The notes under the pieces are model-generated. The model had not been told where the DNA came from, searched no databases, and saw only the letters and a list, made by a program, of their open reading frames with translations. DNA of 64,000 bases from Salticus scenicus (Eukaryota > Arthropoda > Arachnida > Araneae > Salticidae), in NCBI GenBank assembly GCA_963930645.1, contig OZ005651.1, positions 326,873,527 to 326,937,526 of the forward strand, given 5' to 3'. The translations under genes were made by a program, and so were the position numbers. Within the stretch, counting starts at the first letter, position 1; each line of letters begins with the position of its first letter. Below, piece by piece: positions 48,957 through 60,123 of the stretch.

Positions 48957-49399
48957 TTCCTCCATGGGCATCCTCCATCAAAGGCAACGAGTTTGCTCAC
49001 ACCCTAGCCAAGGCTGGTGGCTTCATGTCTTCCTTTTCTCTCACCTACATGAAACTTTTTTCAATGGTCAAGAACAAGAATAAATCCTCTTTGCGTGTTC
49101 CATCAGTGCACTATCTGAGTAACCGGCCGGGTGGCACTCTGGCACTTGGTTGTAACCGGCGATATCAAACAACCCTCACTCGCTTCCTCAGTGATCATCT
49201 TAGGTCTTTGACATTTTTAGGTAGTTCCAATCGTTTTGAAGTCTGTGCCAATTTTTCTATTGAGCAGGCTTCCCCTGATACTATTCTTGCTTGTCTGGGG
49301 CTTTCTAGGGAGGGTCTTACTGACGATCCTCTATTGATCCTTTATACAGGGTGCACACTTTTATACACCTTATTTAGCCCAGCTCGTCTTAGGGGATGA
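48957..49399 (+). pseudogene. 3' end of a non-LTR retrotransposon ORF2 (RNase H and tail)
   Basis: One frame starts PWASSIKGNEFAHTLAKAGG, the end of an RNase H domain (H-x-G-I-x-GNE-x-AD-x-LAK). It continues through RYQTTLTRFLSDHLRSLTF and ASPDTILACLGLSREGLTDD to a stop at 49397-49399. The CLGLSRE...DPLL ending is typical of arthropod (I recall many spider) Jockey-like elements. Reverse transcriptase and the RNase H start are missing, so it is a 5'-truncated copy. The catalytic His of RNase H is replaced by Ala-Ser. Confidence 0.75.
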
Positions 49400-51640
49400 C
49401 CAATAACAACAAAAATTGCCTAAAGTATACTTGATTTTAAAAAAATTCTCAAATTTGACCATTAGCATGTATAGTTTATGATCATAACCGTTACTTGTCG
49501 GATGTTATTTTAAAGCTTAAAATAGAGTCACAAGCATTAAGAGCATGTTGCCAACGTTCGCAGGCACGAACCCGTGCGGCTCGAGCGGAGTGGCTGTGTA
49601 AGGTTTTCAGGGTTTTCCTTACACGAAAACGAGAATTCGTGTCACATTTCCTTAAAATGTCCTCCCTGAAGGCAAACATGCTAACAGTAGCAAAACATTC
49701 AGACTATAACATTCAAGATTCTTAACTAAAGTATTGTTCAATTCGTTAACATATTTATTGCTATATATGAGAACGCTCTTAAGCAGATTAGCTTAAGTCG
49801 GATCGATCCCACTGTTTGTCAAGTCAAAATTAATTATCTTGACTGTTATTATCTGGACGAAATCAGAATTATATAGAGACACGTGATCATACTGTACTTA
49901 TGACTTGATACATTATCTATTATAAAAAAAAAAGCTTTCTATTTTTTTTTTAAGATGACTAGTTTTAGAATTAGAGCGTTTGTTATTTGTATAGCTTCGC
50001 CTTATAATGAAATTTATAATTTTAATTTTAATTTGATTGATAGTTATTTTCATATTAGTTTAAATAATCTTCCAATAACGTCTCTCTATGCCTTGGCCAA
50101 GCCTTCAATACATGGTGCATAAATCTTTCTCCCTTATAATTCATTCTATTTTTATAACTATATAATTTTTGATTATACTTGTTTAATCATTAAAATAGCA
50201 TTATTATCTACATCAAACAATACAATTTTACCGTGATGCATTTGTATATTTTCTGCAAGAAATACTCTGTATTTTCTAGTTTTATTTAAACATGATTAAA
50301 TCCATTCAGACTCCTCATAGAATCGTTTAAAGTAGTAAAGAAAGATAATTAGCTTTAATTAAATATGTCGTTAAAACGGATATTAAATTTCAGAATATAT
50401 CCAATACACTCAGCTCTAGACAATTCACTCATGCATCTATTACATATTTTGTATTTTAGAAACAATAACAAAATCAGTGGCGAGAGAACTTGTTTTGAAT
50501 ATTTTATTTCATGTTATTTTATTTATGTTATGTTAAAATAAATTATTTTAAACAAACTTTTGTGTGGAAGTTTTCTTGAAAAGTTGTGAGAATGTCATAA
50601 ATATAAAACACGATTAACACCTTCAAAAAATACATTCAGAAAAAAAAATAAAATAAAATAAAATAAAATAAAATAAAATAAATAAACAAAAAAGTTGTAA
50701 GCTTGAAGGAAAAAGTTCCTATATTTAGAATCAGAGTTTTTGCAATTGAATTTCAAATTGCTTCATCGTAATGGTACAAAATATTTTGTACTGTACATTT
50801 TCGTATCGCAGTTTTACCCGCGTTGTTGCACATGCGTCAAAACATGGGTTCAAATTTCGGACAAGACGTGGATGTGTTGTCCCTTTTAAAGGTAGCAAAG
50901 ACAGCCCATTGGGTGCCCCTTCACAAATGGTCATCAATTCGGTGACCCCACCCCCCCGTCCCCTGTTCCCCGTCCCCGGCCAATGCTTAGTCGCAAGTGT
51001 CGCGTCATCGAAAAAAAAAATTATGAAACTTATCAGCGATCTGTGGTTTTAAATATTAGTTTTAAAGGTTTTATGGTTAAACTATTCGTTTTAAAGGTTT
51101 TAATGTTAAACCATTCTTTCGTTTCTTTTCAAAGATACCCAAATTGAAGATGTACAACCTCGGGGTATTTTCTCCGCAAAGGAGAAAACAATATCCATAC
51201 ATATACAAAATATTTTTCCTGATTGACTATTACTCTATCATTTTTTTTTTTTTTTTTTTTTTTTTTTCGTCACACATTATAAAATGAATAGTAATTCTCA
51301 TTATGTACATTTATACAAAATTTTATCCTTTACTACCATATTAATTTTTATTTTTATTTATTTTTTTAATATGGGATGGCAATGCTACCTGTTGAGCGAT
51401 TGATCCCCGAATGTAGTCAGCAACAATCAGTCAAAGTTTAACTAAATGAGAAGTTTGGTCAAATTTCGTCCAATGGTTCGTGAGAAATAGCGTCTAGATA
51501 TTTTTTATACACACAGCCAAACAGACAGACTTACACACATGTCAAATTGTGTTCAGGACATTTCGAAACATGTAAATCTGTCCAAAACAAGTGGTCTAAA
51601 AATTTCACGAATCCAATATTTCTTCTTCATGTATATATAA
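49400..51640. other. Intergenic DNA with two GC-richer islands
   Basis: 49490-49690 and 50800-51010 are markedly less AT-rich. The second contains GGGTTCAAATTTCGG, a possible B box, and may be an unclassified SINE. (AAAAT)n at 50641-50682, T tract 51240-51267. 51366-51540 (GTCCAATGGTTCGTGAGAAAT ... CAGACAGACTTACACACA) looks like a retrotransposon 3' region but cannot be assigned. Confidence 0.45.
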
Positions 51641-51800
51641 AGGAAGTAAAAAAGAAAAAATGCAGCTGGTCAGAAATAAATATCTCCCTCCTTTTCTCGC
51701 TTTCCGCCTCTATTTTGATAAAAATCACAGCAGATCTGACGCATGCGCAATAGCACGCAAGAGATTGCAAAATGAAAACGAATAGCATATCTTAAAATTT
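51640..51800. repeat. Dispersed repeat E, copy 1
   Basis: Shares GCCTCTATTTTGATAAAAATCACAGCAGATCTGACGC-type wording and ATGCGCAATAGCA with 58380-58620, 58650-58850 and 59150-59235. Superfamily unknown. Confidence 0.5.
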
Positions 51801-51991
51801 TGTTTGCTAATATTTGGAATACCTGGAAAGTGAAGAACTAGGTTTTCATTTAGAACATCAAGTACAATCCTAGGCCGCCGTCATTTTTCACATTTTTGCT
51901 CATAACTTGCCAAATAAGAATCAGATTGTAGAAAATACCATTTTAGGAGATTTTCTTTGATACGAATGATCTCCAGAAATACTCATGATTC

Positions 51992-51992
51992 T

Positions 51993-52047
<55 letters not shown>
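51992..52047. repeat. (CA)n(TA)n microsatellite
   Basis: CACACACACA followed by more than 20 TA units. Confidence 0.95.
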
Positions 52048-52051
<4 letters not shown>

Positions 52052-52180
52052 CTTCCATTAGTAATTTAAATTTTTTTTTTTTTTTAAATTCCAGCTCAAT
52101 TAAAATATGCATACTTCCTATGTTTGGTCCTTTAGAAAATATTACATAATAAAATAAGAGGTATTATATATATATATATA

Positions 52181-52393
52181 CAGTCGGTAACAAAAGTGTC
52201 CTAACACTAGCGAAAATTCCTATGTAAAAAAAGTACACTTCATATGGTTTTGTTAAATAAATCATTGTCGAATCCTGTTCTTAGTCAGTGTAAGAACATG
52301 ATTCGATAAGGGTTTATTTAACAAAACCGTATGAAGTGTGCTTTTTTTACATAGGAATTTTCGCTAGTATTCGGACACTTTTGTTACCGACTG
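52181..52393. mobile_element. MITE-A copy 4
   Basis: Full palindromic copy inserted at a (TA)n tract: TATATA on the left, TGTATATA on the right. Confidence 0.9.
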
Positions 52394-52774
52394 TGTATAT
52401 ATCATTCCTTGAGTTATGAGCACTTACCCAGCATTTTTATTTCACTATTATACTCAATGAAGGAAAATTTACAAGTAAATTTTAAGGTGAAGTAAAATAT
52501 GCAATAAAAATATGAACAAGTTTTTCAATCTTTAAAAATAATAAATAGATAAATAAAAATAAAAATTAATTAATTTTATTGCACTTGTATTAAATTGATA
52601 ATATGTGTACAAGGGTCATTTTCTCTAACAGACGACTTTTATTGTTCTCCTCAAAAAATAACAAATATAAACTTATATGAAAATGAAACAAATTTTCATA
52701 CAAGTTCACTCACATATTCTTTTGTCTATATAATGGGTTAAAAGGTGAAGCAATTTCTATTGCCGAGGAAAAAG

Positions 52775-52971
52775 CAGAGTTGCCAAATTCCTTAATTTAT
52801 TCTGGAGCATTTTTAATCTCGCCTTTTTTTCATACCACTTTTTTTTATAATAATAATTTTTTTTTTCTTATTTTCCCGTAGTTATAGAAAATTATTTTAT
52901 AAATTAAGTGGTGTGAAATAAAGGTGGAGCTAATTTTGCTCCCTAATAAATTAAGGAATTTGGCAACTCTG
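52775..52971. mobile_element. Foldback MITE-D copy 1
   Basis: CAGAGTTGCCAAATTCCTTA at the left and its exact inverse at the right, 197 bp. The interior contains GTGGTGTGAAA-like and CATACCACTTTTTTT words also found in 53385-53571. No clean target duplication. Confidence 0.75.
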
Positions 52972-53384
52972 AAAAATCATTCTTACATGTAGGACTTTCA
53001 TGTAAGTCAATCCAGTTTTGATATTTTTTTCCGAGGGACTTTCATGAAATTTTGTATGAGACTGACATTAAAGACTTACTAATGACTTACAAATATGTAA
53101 TTAAAACGCCATTATAACATCTTTGATCATAAAAAAAAAAGTTATAAACTACGATCTTTATAACGGCAGCAGTATGCCCAATATATTTACTGTTAATCTA
53201 ATTTATGGTGCATGTACAGTAAATCATTTTATAGTACATATGCCACATTAAAAAAGTATGTAAGAATAGGCGTCAAAATTGTGCGTTATCGTAAAAGAAC
53301 GGTACATATGCCCTATACCTAGCAAGAAACAGCTGCTTCAAGATATATGTTCCGTTTATAACTAATGTGGTATGTATACTGCAT

Positions 53385-53571
53385 ACTTGCCAATCTAACG
53401 CGGAAGATTGTTAATCCCGCCCCTTTCCGCCTATTTTTTCACACCAGTCTTTTTTTACAGGACTTTTCTTCTTATTTAATCTTAAATATATTTGAAGAGA
53501 ATTACTCTAAAAATTAAGTGGTGTACAAAGAGGGGCGTGAACTAACAATCTTTCGAGTTAGGTTGGCAAGT
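53385..53571. mobile_element. Foldback MITE-D copy 2
   Basis: ACTTGCCAATCTAACGCGGA at the left, inverse at the right with a few changes; 187 bp. The interior (CACACCAGTCTTTTTT ... AAATTAAGTGGTGTACAAAG) matches copy 1 although the terminal bases differ, so the two belong to one diverged family. Confidence 0.7.
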
Positions 53572-54997
53572 TATGATAGTGTACTTTTAGGTTTAATATG
53601 CGTTAGAAATATCGTACTTGTGACATAAATAATCATGGTAGTATAATTACCGTATAATTTACTGTACCTGTACTGTAATTTTATGAGTGTTTTATTATTA
53701 TTATAATTAATAATAATATTATTGTCATTATTATTGCTTACAGTGGACATAAATTACGTTATATTAGCACATTTAGAAAAAATCTCCACAAACGTACAAG
53801 TAAGCAAATAAAAAATGCATTAAATATCAGATTTGATTCTGAAATTATTTTTGTTAATCAAATACAGAACATCACGAAATTGGTTTCCATTTCTTTTAAG
53901 TAATAATTACAATGGAAAAAATTAATTAACTAATTTAAACTTTTCAACATACTTCAACACGTATGAGAATAAATTATTGCCTTTGTTAAATTATATTAGG
54001 AAAGCGCATAATTCTTTCTAGCTCTTTTATTTTCCTTTCATTCAAACCCACAAATTTTAATTTAAAATACCATTAATCATTGCCTGGCATGCTCATTAGA
54101 AATGAGCTTAAAGCAAAATATAACACGCAGAATTAAATTCAAAAGGCTTTTTCTTTTCCTGTATTAAGTTGCAGTGGCGATGTTTTGTGGCTAATGTGGT
54201 ACGAAAGAGAAAATAATTAGCATATATCATCACAATAATAATATTAATACTAATAAAAAGAGAGAAAGAGGAAGAGCGAGTGTCGGAATTCTTTATATCT
54301 ACAGTCAATTAGAAACAGATCATTGATATATACTTTAAGTTCGATTAAAAAAATGACACCTGCTCATTGAAAAATACAAAAATATATCAGGCAAATTTGA
54401 AATGAGGCAACTTTTTTCAAGATAATAAGGGGAAAAAAATAAAAAAGAAAAGAAAATGAAAGATATTTCAAGAATATACACAAATCTTTGAACTAATTTA
54501 ATTCTCATACAAATAATTAATATATTAAAAGGAAGTTTCTAAATCATTAACTATAGTTTTGCAGAACATTAATGACATTGGAGTTAATTAGAGATCAATT
54601 TTTGTAATTTACTAATTAATGTATTTATTATAATTTATTTCTATTTTCCTTTCATGTTAAGAAGCACTGTTTGAATTCATTGATTCCTCTTAAATATATT
54701 TATACAGCTTATTTCAATGAATATTTTGTAAAAGAAAATCAAAGAACTTTAGGAAACGATTTGAAAATAAAATTTGTGAATTTAAAAATAATGTAATTAC
54801 AAAGTTAAAAAAAAAAAAAAAAAAAACTCATTAATAAGGGTTTAAATTTAAATTTTCACAAAATTAAACGAAGATAAAGTGTACACTTAAGCATGTATTA
54901 AATGAAAACTTTGTAAGCAAATACCCTAAATTAAAAAGAAAGAAAAATCCCTGCAGCGATTATTTTGAGGCAAAATTATGAAGTACAGCCCTTTATT
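53572..54997. other. Intergenic DNA
   Basis: AT-rich, with A tract 54807-54828; I see no gene or repeat to name. Confidence 0.5.
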
Positions 54998-55535
54998 ACA
55001 CTGAGAAAAAAGATATACCGCATTCATCTAGAACGAATAAGCAGTCATTTTCTGAATCCCGAAACTAGAAACTACGAGTTATGCGTATAATGTCTAAACA
55101 AATAACCTGAATAGACAAAATACTCGAGAATTTCTAGAGTATAATTTTCTAGATGGTGAAACACTAGTATGAATACACTACCTACCAATCAGTATTTGGA
55201 CACTTTCGAATTTAGACATTTTGTCAAATACCTAGAAAAGTCCTGTTTTAATCATCTTGAAACTTTGGTAGCGTAAAGAACACGTTATATCTCATATTTC
55301 AGCAAAAGTTGTCTCCTAAAAAGGAAAAGGGAACCAGTAAAAAATTAAAGAAAAGTCAAAATCTTTCAGATCACCCTGTAAAAAGTATTGCTTGAAATGC
55401 ATTTTGGTTGTAGCATGTGGTTAAGAGGAATTTTTTCATTATCTGTAAAAAAAAAAAAAAAAAAAAAAAAAAGAAATTATGAGGCTACTACATAACACAT
55501 CGTTCAATAAGTCCCGGGACTAATCCCCAGATAGG

Positions 55536-55628
55536 ATTCGACAAGGATTTATTTAGCAAAACTGTATTAAGCATACTTTTTTTACATAGGAATTTTTGCC
55601 AATGTTCGGACACTTTTGTTACCGACTG
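55536..55628. mobile_element. MITE-A copy 5, right half
   Basis: From GATTCGACAAGGATTTATTT to GTTACCGACTG followed by TA. Just before it lies CGTTCAATAAGTCCCGGGAC (55501-55520), which looks like one end of a mariner element. Confidence 0.8.
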
Positions 55629-55670
55629 TACCTACCTTTAGTATATGACCCTGTTTATTTCTTTTTTAAA

Positions 55671-55997
55671 ACCATAGATCCGGACCGCGGTACCCTACAC
55701 GGTAGAGCGTCGAGCTCGTAATTGGAAGATTTCGGGCTCGGTACTCGAGCTAGCCAAAGAACGTCGTGTGCACTAATGGTGGCTGGTGCACGTAAAATCT
55801 GTCGTAGCCGCAATTTCCTCCATGTTCCCATCAAAATCATACCTCTGGGGGGTCACCGAAGCGGGAGAGTCATCCCCTCCGTGTAGGATCAAAACTGTGG
55901 TGGCATGTCTCCGGAACATACTTAGGGGTGTGTCCCAGACCGTCGCCAATTATCCATAGCGCAGTAATGGTGCAACGTCAAACCAAACCTACCTAAC
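55671..55997 (+). mobile_element. SINE-1 copy 1 (tRNA-derived)
   Basis: Head with GCGGTACCCTACACGGTAGA then GGGCTCGGTACTCGAGC, corresponding to A and B boxes. The body contains ACTAATGGTGGCTGG, CCATCCCCTCCGTG-like, GTGTCCCAGACCGTCGCCAA and ATCCATAGCGCAGTA, and the tail reads CCAAACCTACCTAACTA. MITE-A copy 6 starts right behind the tail. Confidence 0.8.
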
Positions 55998-55999
55998 TA

Positions 56000-56212
56000 C
56001 AGTCGGTAACAAAAGTGTCCGAACACTAGCAAAAATTCCTATGTAAAAAAGTACACTTCATACGGTTTTGGTAAATAAATCCTTATCGAATCATGTTCTT
56101 ACTCTGTCTAAGAACAGGATTCGACAAGGATTTATTTAACAAAACCCTATGAAGGGTACTTTTTTGTACATAGGAATTTTTGCTAGTGTTCGGACACTTT
56201 TGTTACTGACTG
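56000..56212. mobile_element. MITE-A copy 6
   Basis: Complete palindromic copy, flanked by TA on both sides, placed at the 3' tail of SINE-1 copy 1. Confidence 0.9.
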
Positions 56213-56330
56213 TACCTACAACTATGGATCATATTTTAATTTTCTCGTGTAAGAAAATTAATTTTCTAAAAGTAGAGAAATTAAGTTACTAATAGCAACA
56301 CTGACATTTATTTATTTTTCTTTTTTACAA

Positions 56331-56647
56331 CCATGGTTCCGAGCTGCGGTACACCAGTCGGTAAAGCGCTGAGCTCGTAATTAGAAGATTGCTGATTCGA
56401 CACTTGAGCCGGCAGAAAGCTGTCGTGTATACTAATGGTGGCTGGATCACATAAAATACGTCGTGGTCGCTAAGTTCTCCATATTCTCATCAAAACTATA
56501 CCACTAGGAATCACAAAGCGGGGGAGCCATCCCCTCCGTGGAGTATCAAAATTGTGATTGCATGCCTCTGGAACATCCCTACGGGTGCGTCCCAGACCGT
56601 CGCCAATTATCCATAGCGCAGTACTGATGGGACGCTAAACCCAACCT
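56331..56647 (+). mobile_element. SINE-1 copy 2 (tRNA-derived)
   Basis: Collinear with copy 1: GCGGTACACCAGTCGGTAAA, GATTCGACACTTGAGCC, ACTAATGGTGGCTGG, GTCCCAGACCGTCGCCAA, AACCCAACCTA. A MITE-A copy again starts at its tail, as in copy 1. Confidence 0.8.
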
Positions 56648-56648
56648 A

Positions 56649-56788
56649 CAGTCGGTAACAAAAGTGTCCGAACACTAGCAAAAATTCTTATGTAAAAAAA
56701 GTACACTTCATACGGTTTTGTTAAATAAATCTTTGTCGAATCCTGTTCTTAGTCAGTCTAAGAACATGATTCGATAAGGATTCATTTC
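56649..56788. mobile_element. MITE-A copy 7, right arm truncated
   Basis: Starts CAGTCGGTAACAAAAGTGTC, passes the centre and breaks off in the second arm after GATAAGGATTCATTT. Confidence 0.8.
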
Positions 56789-57530
56789 ATTCTGATTGCA
56801 GTATGCTGTGTCTAATAAAGTAAGCCAAATTTTCTGAAAATGTCTTTGCTCTAAGTCTAATGCCCTACGTTTTGTAATTTAAAAAGTGCATTTTTTTTCT
56901 TTTGCAATGTTTTTAAAAAAAAGTTATATCTCGATAAATATATGTGGTAGCCTCTTAAGACTTTTTATACAAATAATGAAAAAATTCATCTTAATCACAT
57001 GCTGCAGCCAAAATGCATTTTAAGCATTATTTTTTACAGGGTGATCCAAACCATTTTGATTTTTCTTTCATTTTTTACTGGTCTCCTTTTCCTTTTCAGG
57101 ACACAAATTTTACTTAAATATATGAGATATAATGTGTTCTTTACGCTACCAAAGTTTCAAGATGATTCCAAAAGAACTTTTCTAGATAATTGACAAAATG
57201 TCTAAATTCGAAAGTGTCCAAATACTTATTGATAGGTAGTGTATTATGAGTCCTTTGTATTGCGGGAAATTCTTGTTTGATTTCCTAGAATTGGATCATA
57301 AACCCAAATTATAGATACTAGAACTCGCATTTTGTGTTCGCATTTATTCACAGAGATTTTTTAATAATTTTGACCACGATAATATAGGAAAATGTTCTGG
57401 AATTCTAATAGGAGTTTTCAGAACTCGCTAGCAAAGGGAACGGGAATTTAAAAGGGTGACATGGAGCTATTCTTACAAGTGCCACAATTTAGTTTCTAGA
57501 TGTCAGTCACAAAATTTTTTCTCAGTGTAG

Positions 57531-57881
57531 GGAAAAAGAGAGCACAAGTACAACATAAAATATGCATGAGAGAAAACTGCTGTTTCCTGCACTCGCGCTT
57601 TTTTTCTCTCTGATGAAAAGGTTATTTTCCTCTATTCGAAATAATTATTGTGTGAGTTTTAGCAACTAATTGTGCTCACTTACAAATTTTCCATTGGTGG
57701 TCATTCAACATCAATATTCTGGTGTGATTTCCTGTAATTTAAGCATCTATACTACTATACTAGTAAATGAAATTTTACGATAATACAGGCACATATTCAT
57801 GATCAGACTAATCTCAAATACAACATTACTAAGCAGGTAAAAGAAAACAATATAAAAGGGCTTTAAGAAATCCCGATATAG

Positions 57882-57927
<46 letters not shown>

Positions 57928-59461
57928 TTTCCCGGCTGAAATCATACAACTGCCACAAAAGAGTCCAAATTAAGAGAAGTAACATGTACAAGAGAATTAT
58001 TTCCTAATTACTTCATAATTTCTTGCATGATTATCATATATAAAGACACTTACAAAATCGTGGCCTGGGAGCATGAATAATAAACCTGTCACAGGAAAAA
58101 AAGAAAAACTAATAATCCTTAAATTAGTATCATTGCAAATTCACTGTTGATCGGCAAATTTGTACAAAAGTTAACTGGGAATAAAAATTCTTTCTTAAAT
58201 CAAAGTTAAGTTTTCATAGTCATTAAAAGTTTTCATTTCGCTAAATATATGTAAAAAAAGAAAAAAAAAATCCTTGAAGTAGAAAAATTGTACATAAGCA
58301 TGATTTTGTATTTAGATATATAATATATCAATATCAGATATACATATATATCAACATATAATTGACGTACTGTTCGTTTACGGATGCGAATCGCACCATT
58401 CAACGACGATTCTACTTCAGACGTGTGAGCATATGCTGGAGCTGAAGGAAAAGGATTGCAACTGATAAAAAGTGAAATCCTGTTCCTTTACATATCCTTT
58501 CTCTCACCTCTATTTTGGTAAAATCACAGCAGAACTGATGCAAGTGTAGCAGAAACAGTAGAACTGATGCAACTGATACAAGTGATGCTCGATAAGGGCT
58601 GCTAAATGAAATCAAACAGTATAAATAAATAGATTTCATTTTATTATTGTCCGTTTATAAATGTGAATCGCATCACTTCGATTCTACTCCGAAAAGGGGT
58701 CACCGCTTTCGCTTTCTAAAAAACAAAAAAGGAACAAAGCTAATAAGAAGTAAACATCTTCCCTTTTTTTCTTTCCTCTTACCCTTATATTTATAAAACC
58801 ACTGCAGATCTTATTGAGACAGCACACGTTACTGAACAACATGAGGCCCTACCCAGGATGGGGAGGAGGTCTTTGCCCTATCTATAGTATAATATTTTAA
58901 ACTACAAATATTTCCATTTCAATGTATTCAATGAAATTTCTTTCACATTGAGATATTTTAGAGTCGCCGTATTTTTTATTCAAACGCAAAAACCATGGCG
59001 CGTTTATCTTCACGTTAAAAAACTAAAAATGTTAACTATAGGGGTTTTTTCCCCATAAGACATTCATTTTTAATCTACTAAAGAAATTAATTTCTCTTAT
59101 GTTTTTCTTAAATCCAAACTGACTTCCATTGATCAAGATTTTTTTTTTATTGCAGCATGTAGATTTTCTTCTTCATATACACAATGCATGCACAATAGCA
59201 TTGAAAAGACCGCAAAACAAAACTAATAGTATCCAGCATCAATCACATCATTCATTTCTGTTTAATCTTTTAAATGTCACGAAATGCTTTACAGGCTGAT
59301 TATTATTGTACTGCGAGATTTGTAATAGCTAAACGAAGAATAAAAGTTGAAAAGAAACAAATAGGATATATTTTATCTTACACTTTTCAAACAGCTAAAA
59401 ATTCTTCAATCCAAATTGTACCAGAACATGGTCAGCGCTGCTCACCTCTGTGGACATATGC
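57531..59461. other. Intergenic DNA with dispersed repeat E
   Basis: T tract at 57899-57926. 58380-58620 and 58650-58850 are two diverged copies of the same sequence (GAATCGCA, CGATTCTACT, CCTCT-ATTTT-GTAAAA-CACAGCAGA), and 59150-59235 has the CATGCACAATAGCA...GCAAAACAAAAC tail. No gene seen. Confidence 0.5.
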
Positions 59462-59688
59462 CAGGGGTCGTACTCTCCGCCCATTTTTCAGGCCACTCTC
59501 AGAGATAAGAAAATTCCGTCTTTTTTGCTAGCGCTAATTTCATGCAGAAATACTTCTGGTATATTTATAGAAATGTGCCTTGATTACACAGGGTAGAGAT
59601 TATTTCATAAAAATAGTGATAGCAATAAATTTAAAAATTTCTCATTCATGAGAGAGTCCTGAAAAAAGGGCGGAGAGTACGACCCCTG
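59462..59688. mobile_element. MITE with ends CAGGGGTCGTACTC
   Basis: About 30-bp terminal inverted repeats (CAGGGGTCGTACTCTCCGCC at the left), 227 bp. ATATGC flanks it on both sides (59456-59461 and 59689-59694), a 6-bp target duplication. No coding frame. The CAG end looks hAT-like, but hAT elements normally duplicate 8 bp. Confidence 0.8.
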
Positions 59689-59829
59689 ATATGCAAAGAG
59701 CAATTCTGCATTGTTTATTCTGAATATCACTGCAACCTAAATGGAAGTGGTGAATGACGAAGTCATGCTTTTGAGATTATTTATCTAAAACTTGTAAAAA
59801 ACACATCATGGTCTGGTATATGATGTTAA

Positions 59830-60123
59830 CACTTTCGCGACCGCTGACGTGAATTCACGTCATTTTAAAATCTGTAACTCCGCCTGTGGGCGTTTCTTCA
59901 GGTTACGTTATTTCTGAACAATATATCCAATATATACATTTATGCAATCAATGTACTATGGATACAAATACTTTGATTAGAAAGAGTATAATTTTGACGT
60001 ATATTTATTTATATTATAAATATGAATACAGTAAACATTGTTTAAAATAATGTAATGTAAAAGAATAACGCCCACAGGTGGAGCTTACAGTCAAAAAGGC
60101 AAAAACATGCGGTCGTGAAAGTG
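59830..60123. mobile_element. piggyBac-type MITE (family pb-2)
   Basis: TTAA at the left; CACTTTCGCGACCGC ... GCGGTCGTGAAAGTG; the right flank is TTGG. A second inverted pair, GCCTGTGGGCGTT and AACGCCCACAGG, lies inside. The left end matches the right end of 29956-30350. Confidence 0.75.

Larger units (their letters stand above)
55176..57241. mobile_element. Tc1/mariner-like element with long terminal inverted repeats
   Basis: TA + CACTACCTACCAATCAGTAT at the left; inverse at the right followed by TA. Inverted arms extend over about 300 bases (55176-55495 and 56946-57241) with moderate divergence. The centre has been invaded by MITE-A copies and two SINEs; no transposase frame is left. Confidence 0.75.
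54998..57530. mobile_element. Outer transposon of a nested cluster
   Basis: Begins ACACTGAGAAAAAA and ends with the inverse TTTTTTCTCAGTGT, short terminal inverted repeats. Its left 90 bases recur at 36.84 kb. It is interrupted at 55176 by a second transposon. No transposase seen. Confidence 0.5.

Noticed and set aside
49025..49399. Host gene starting at ATG 49025
   Set aside because: The same frame extends upstream into an RNase H ending and the protein matches a retrotransposon tail.
50771..51052. 93-codon frame in a GC-richer island
   Set aside because: Overlaps an opposite-strand frame of similar length; includes a possible B box, so more likely a SINE-like repeat than a gene.
55675..55750. 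tRNA gene at the SINE-1 head
   Set aside because: Only the promoter boxes are tRNA-like; a SINE body and tail follow in both copies.
59274..59531. 85-codon plus-strand frame
   Set aside because: Its 3' part lies in the MITE at 59462-59688; no family signature.
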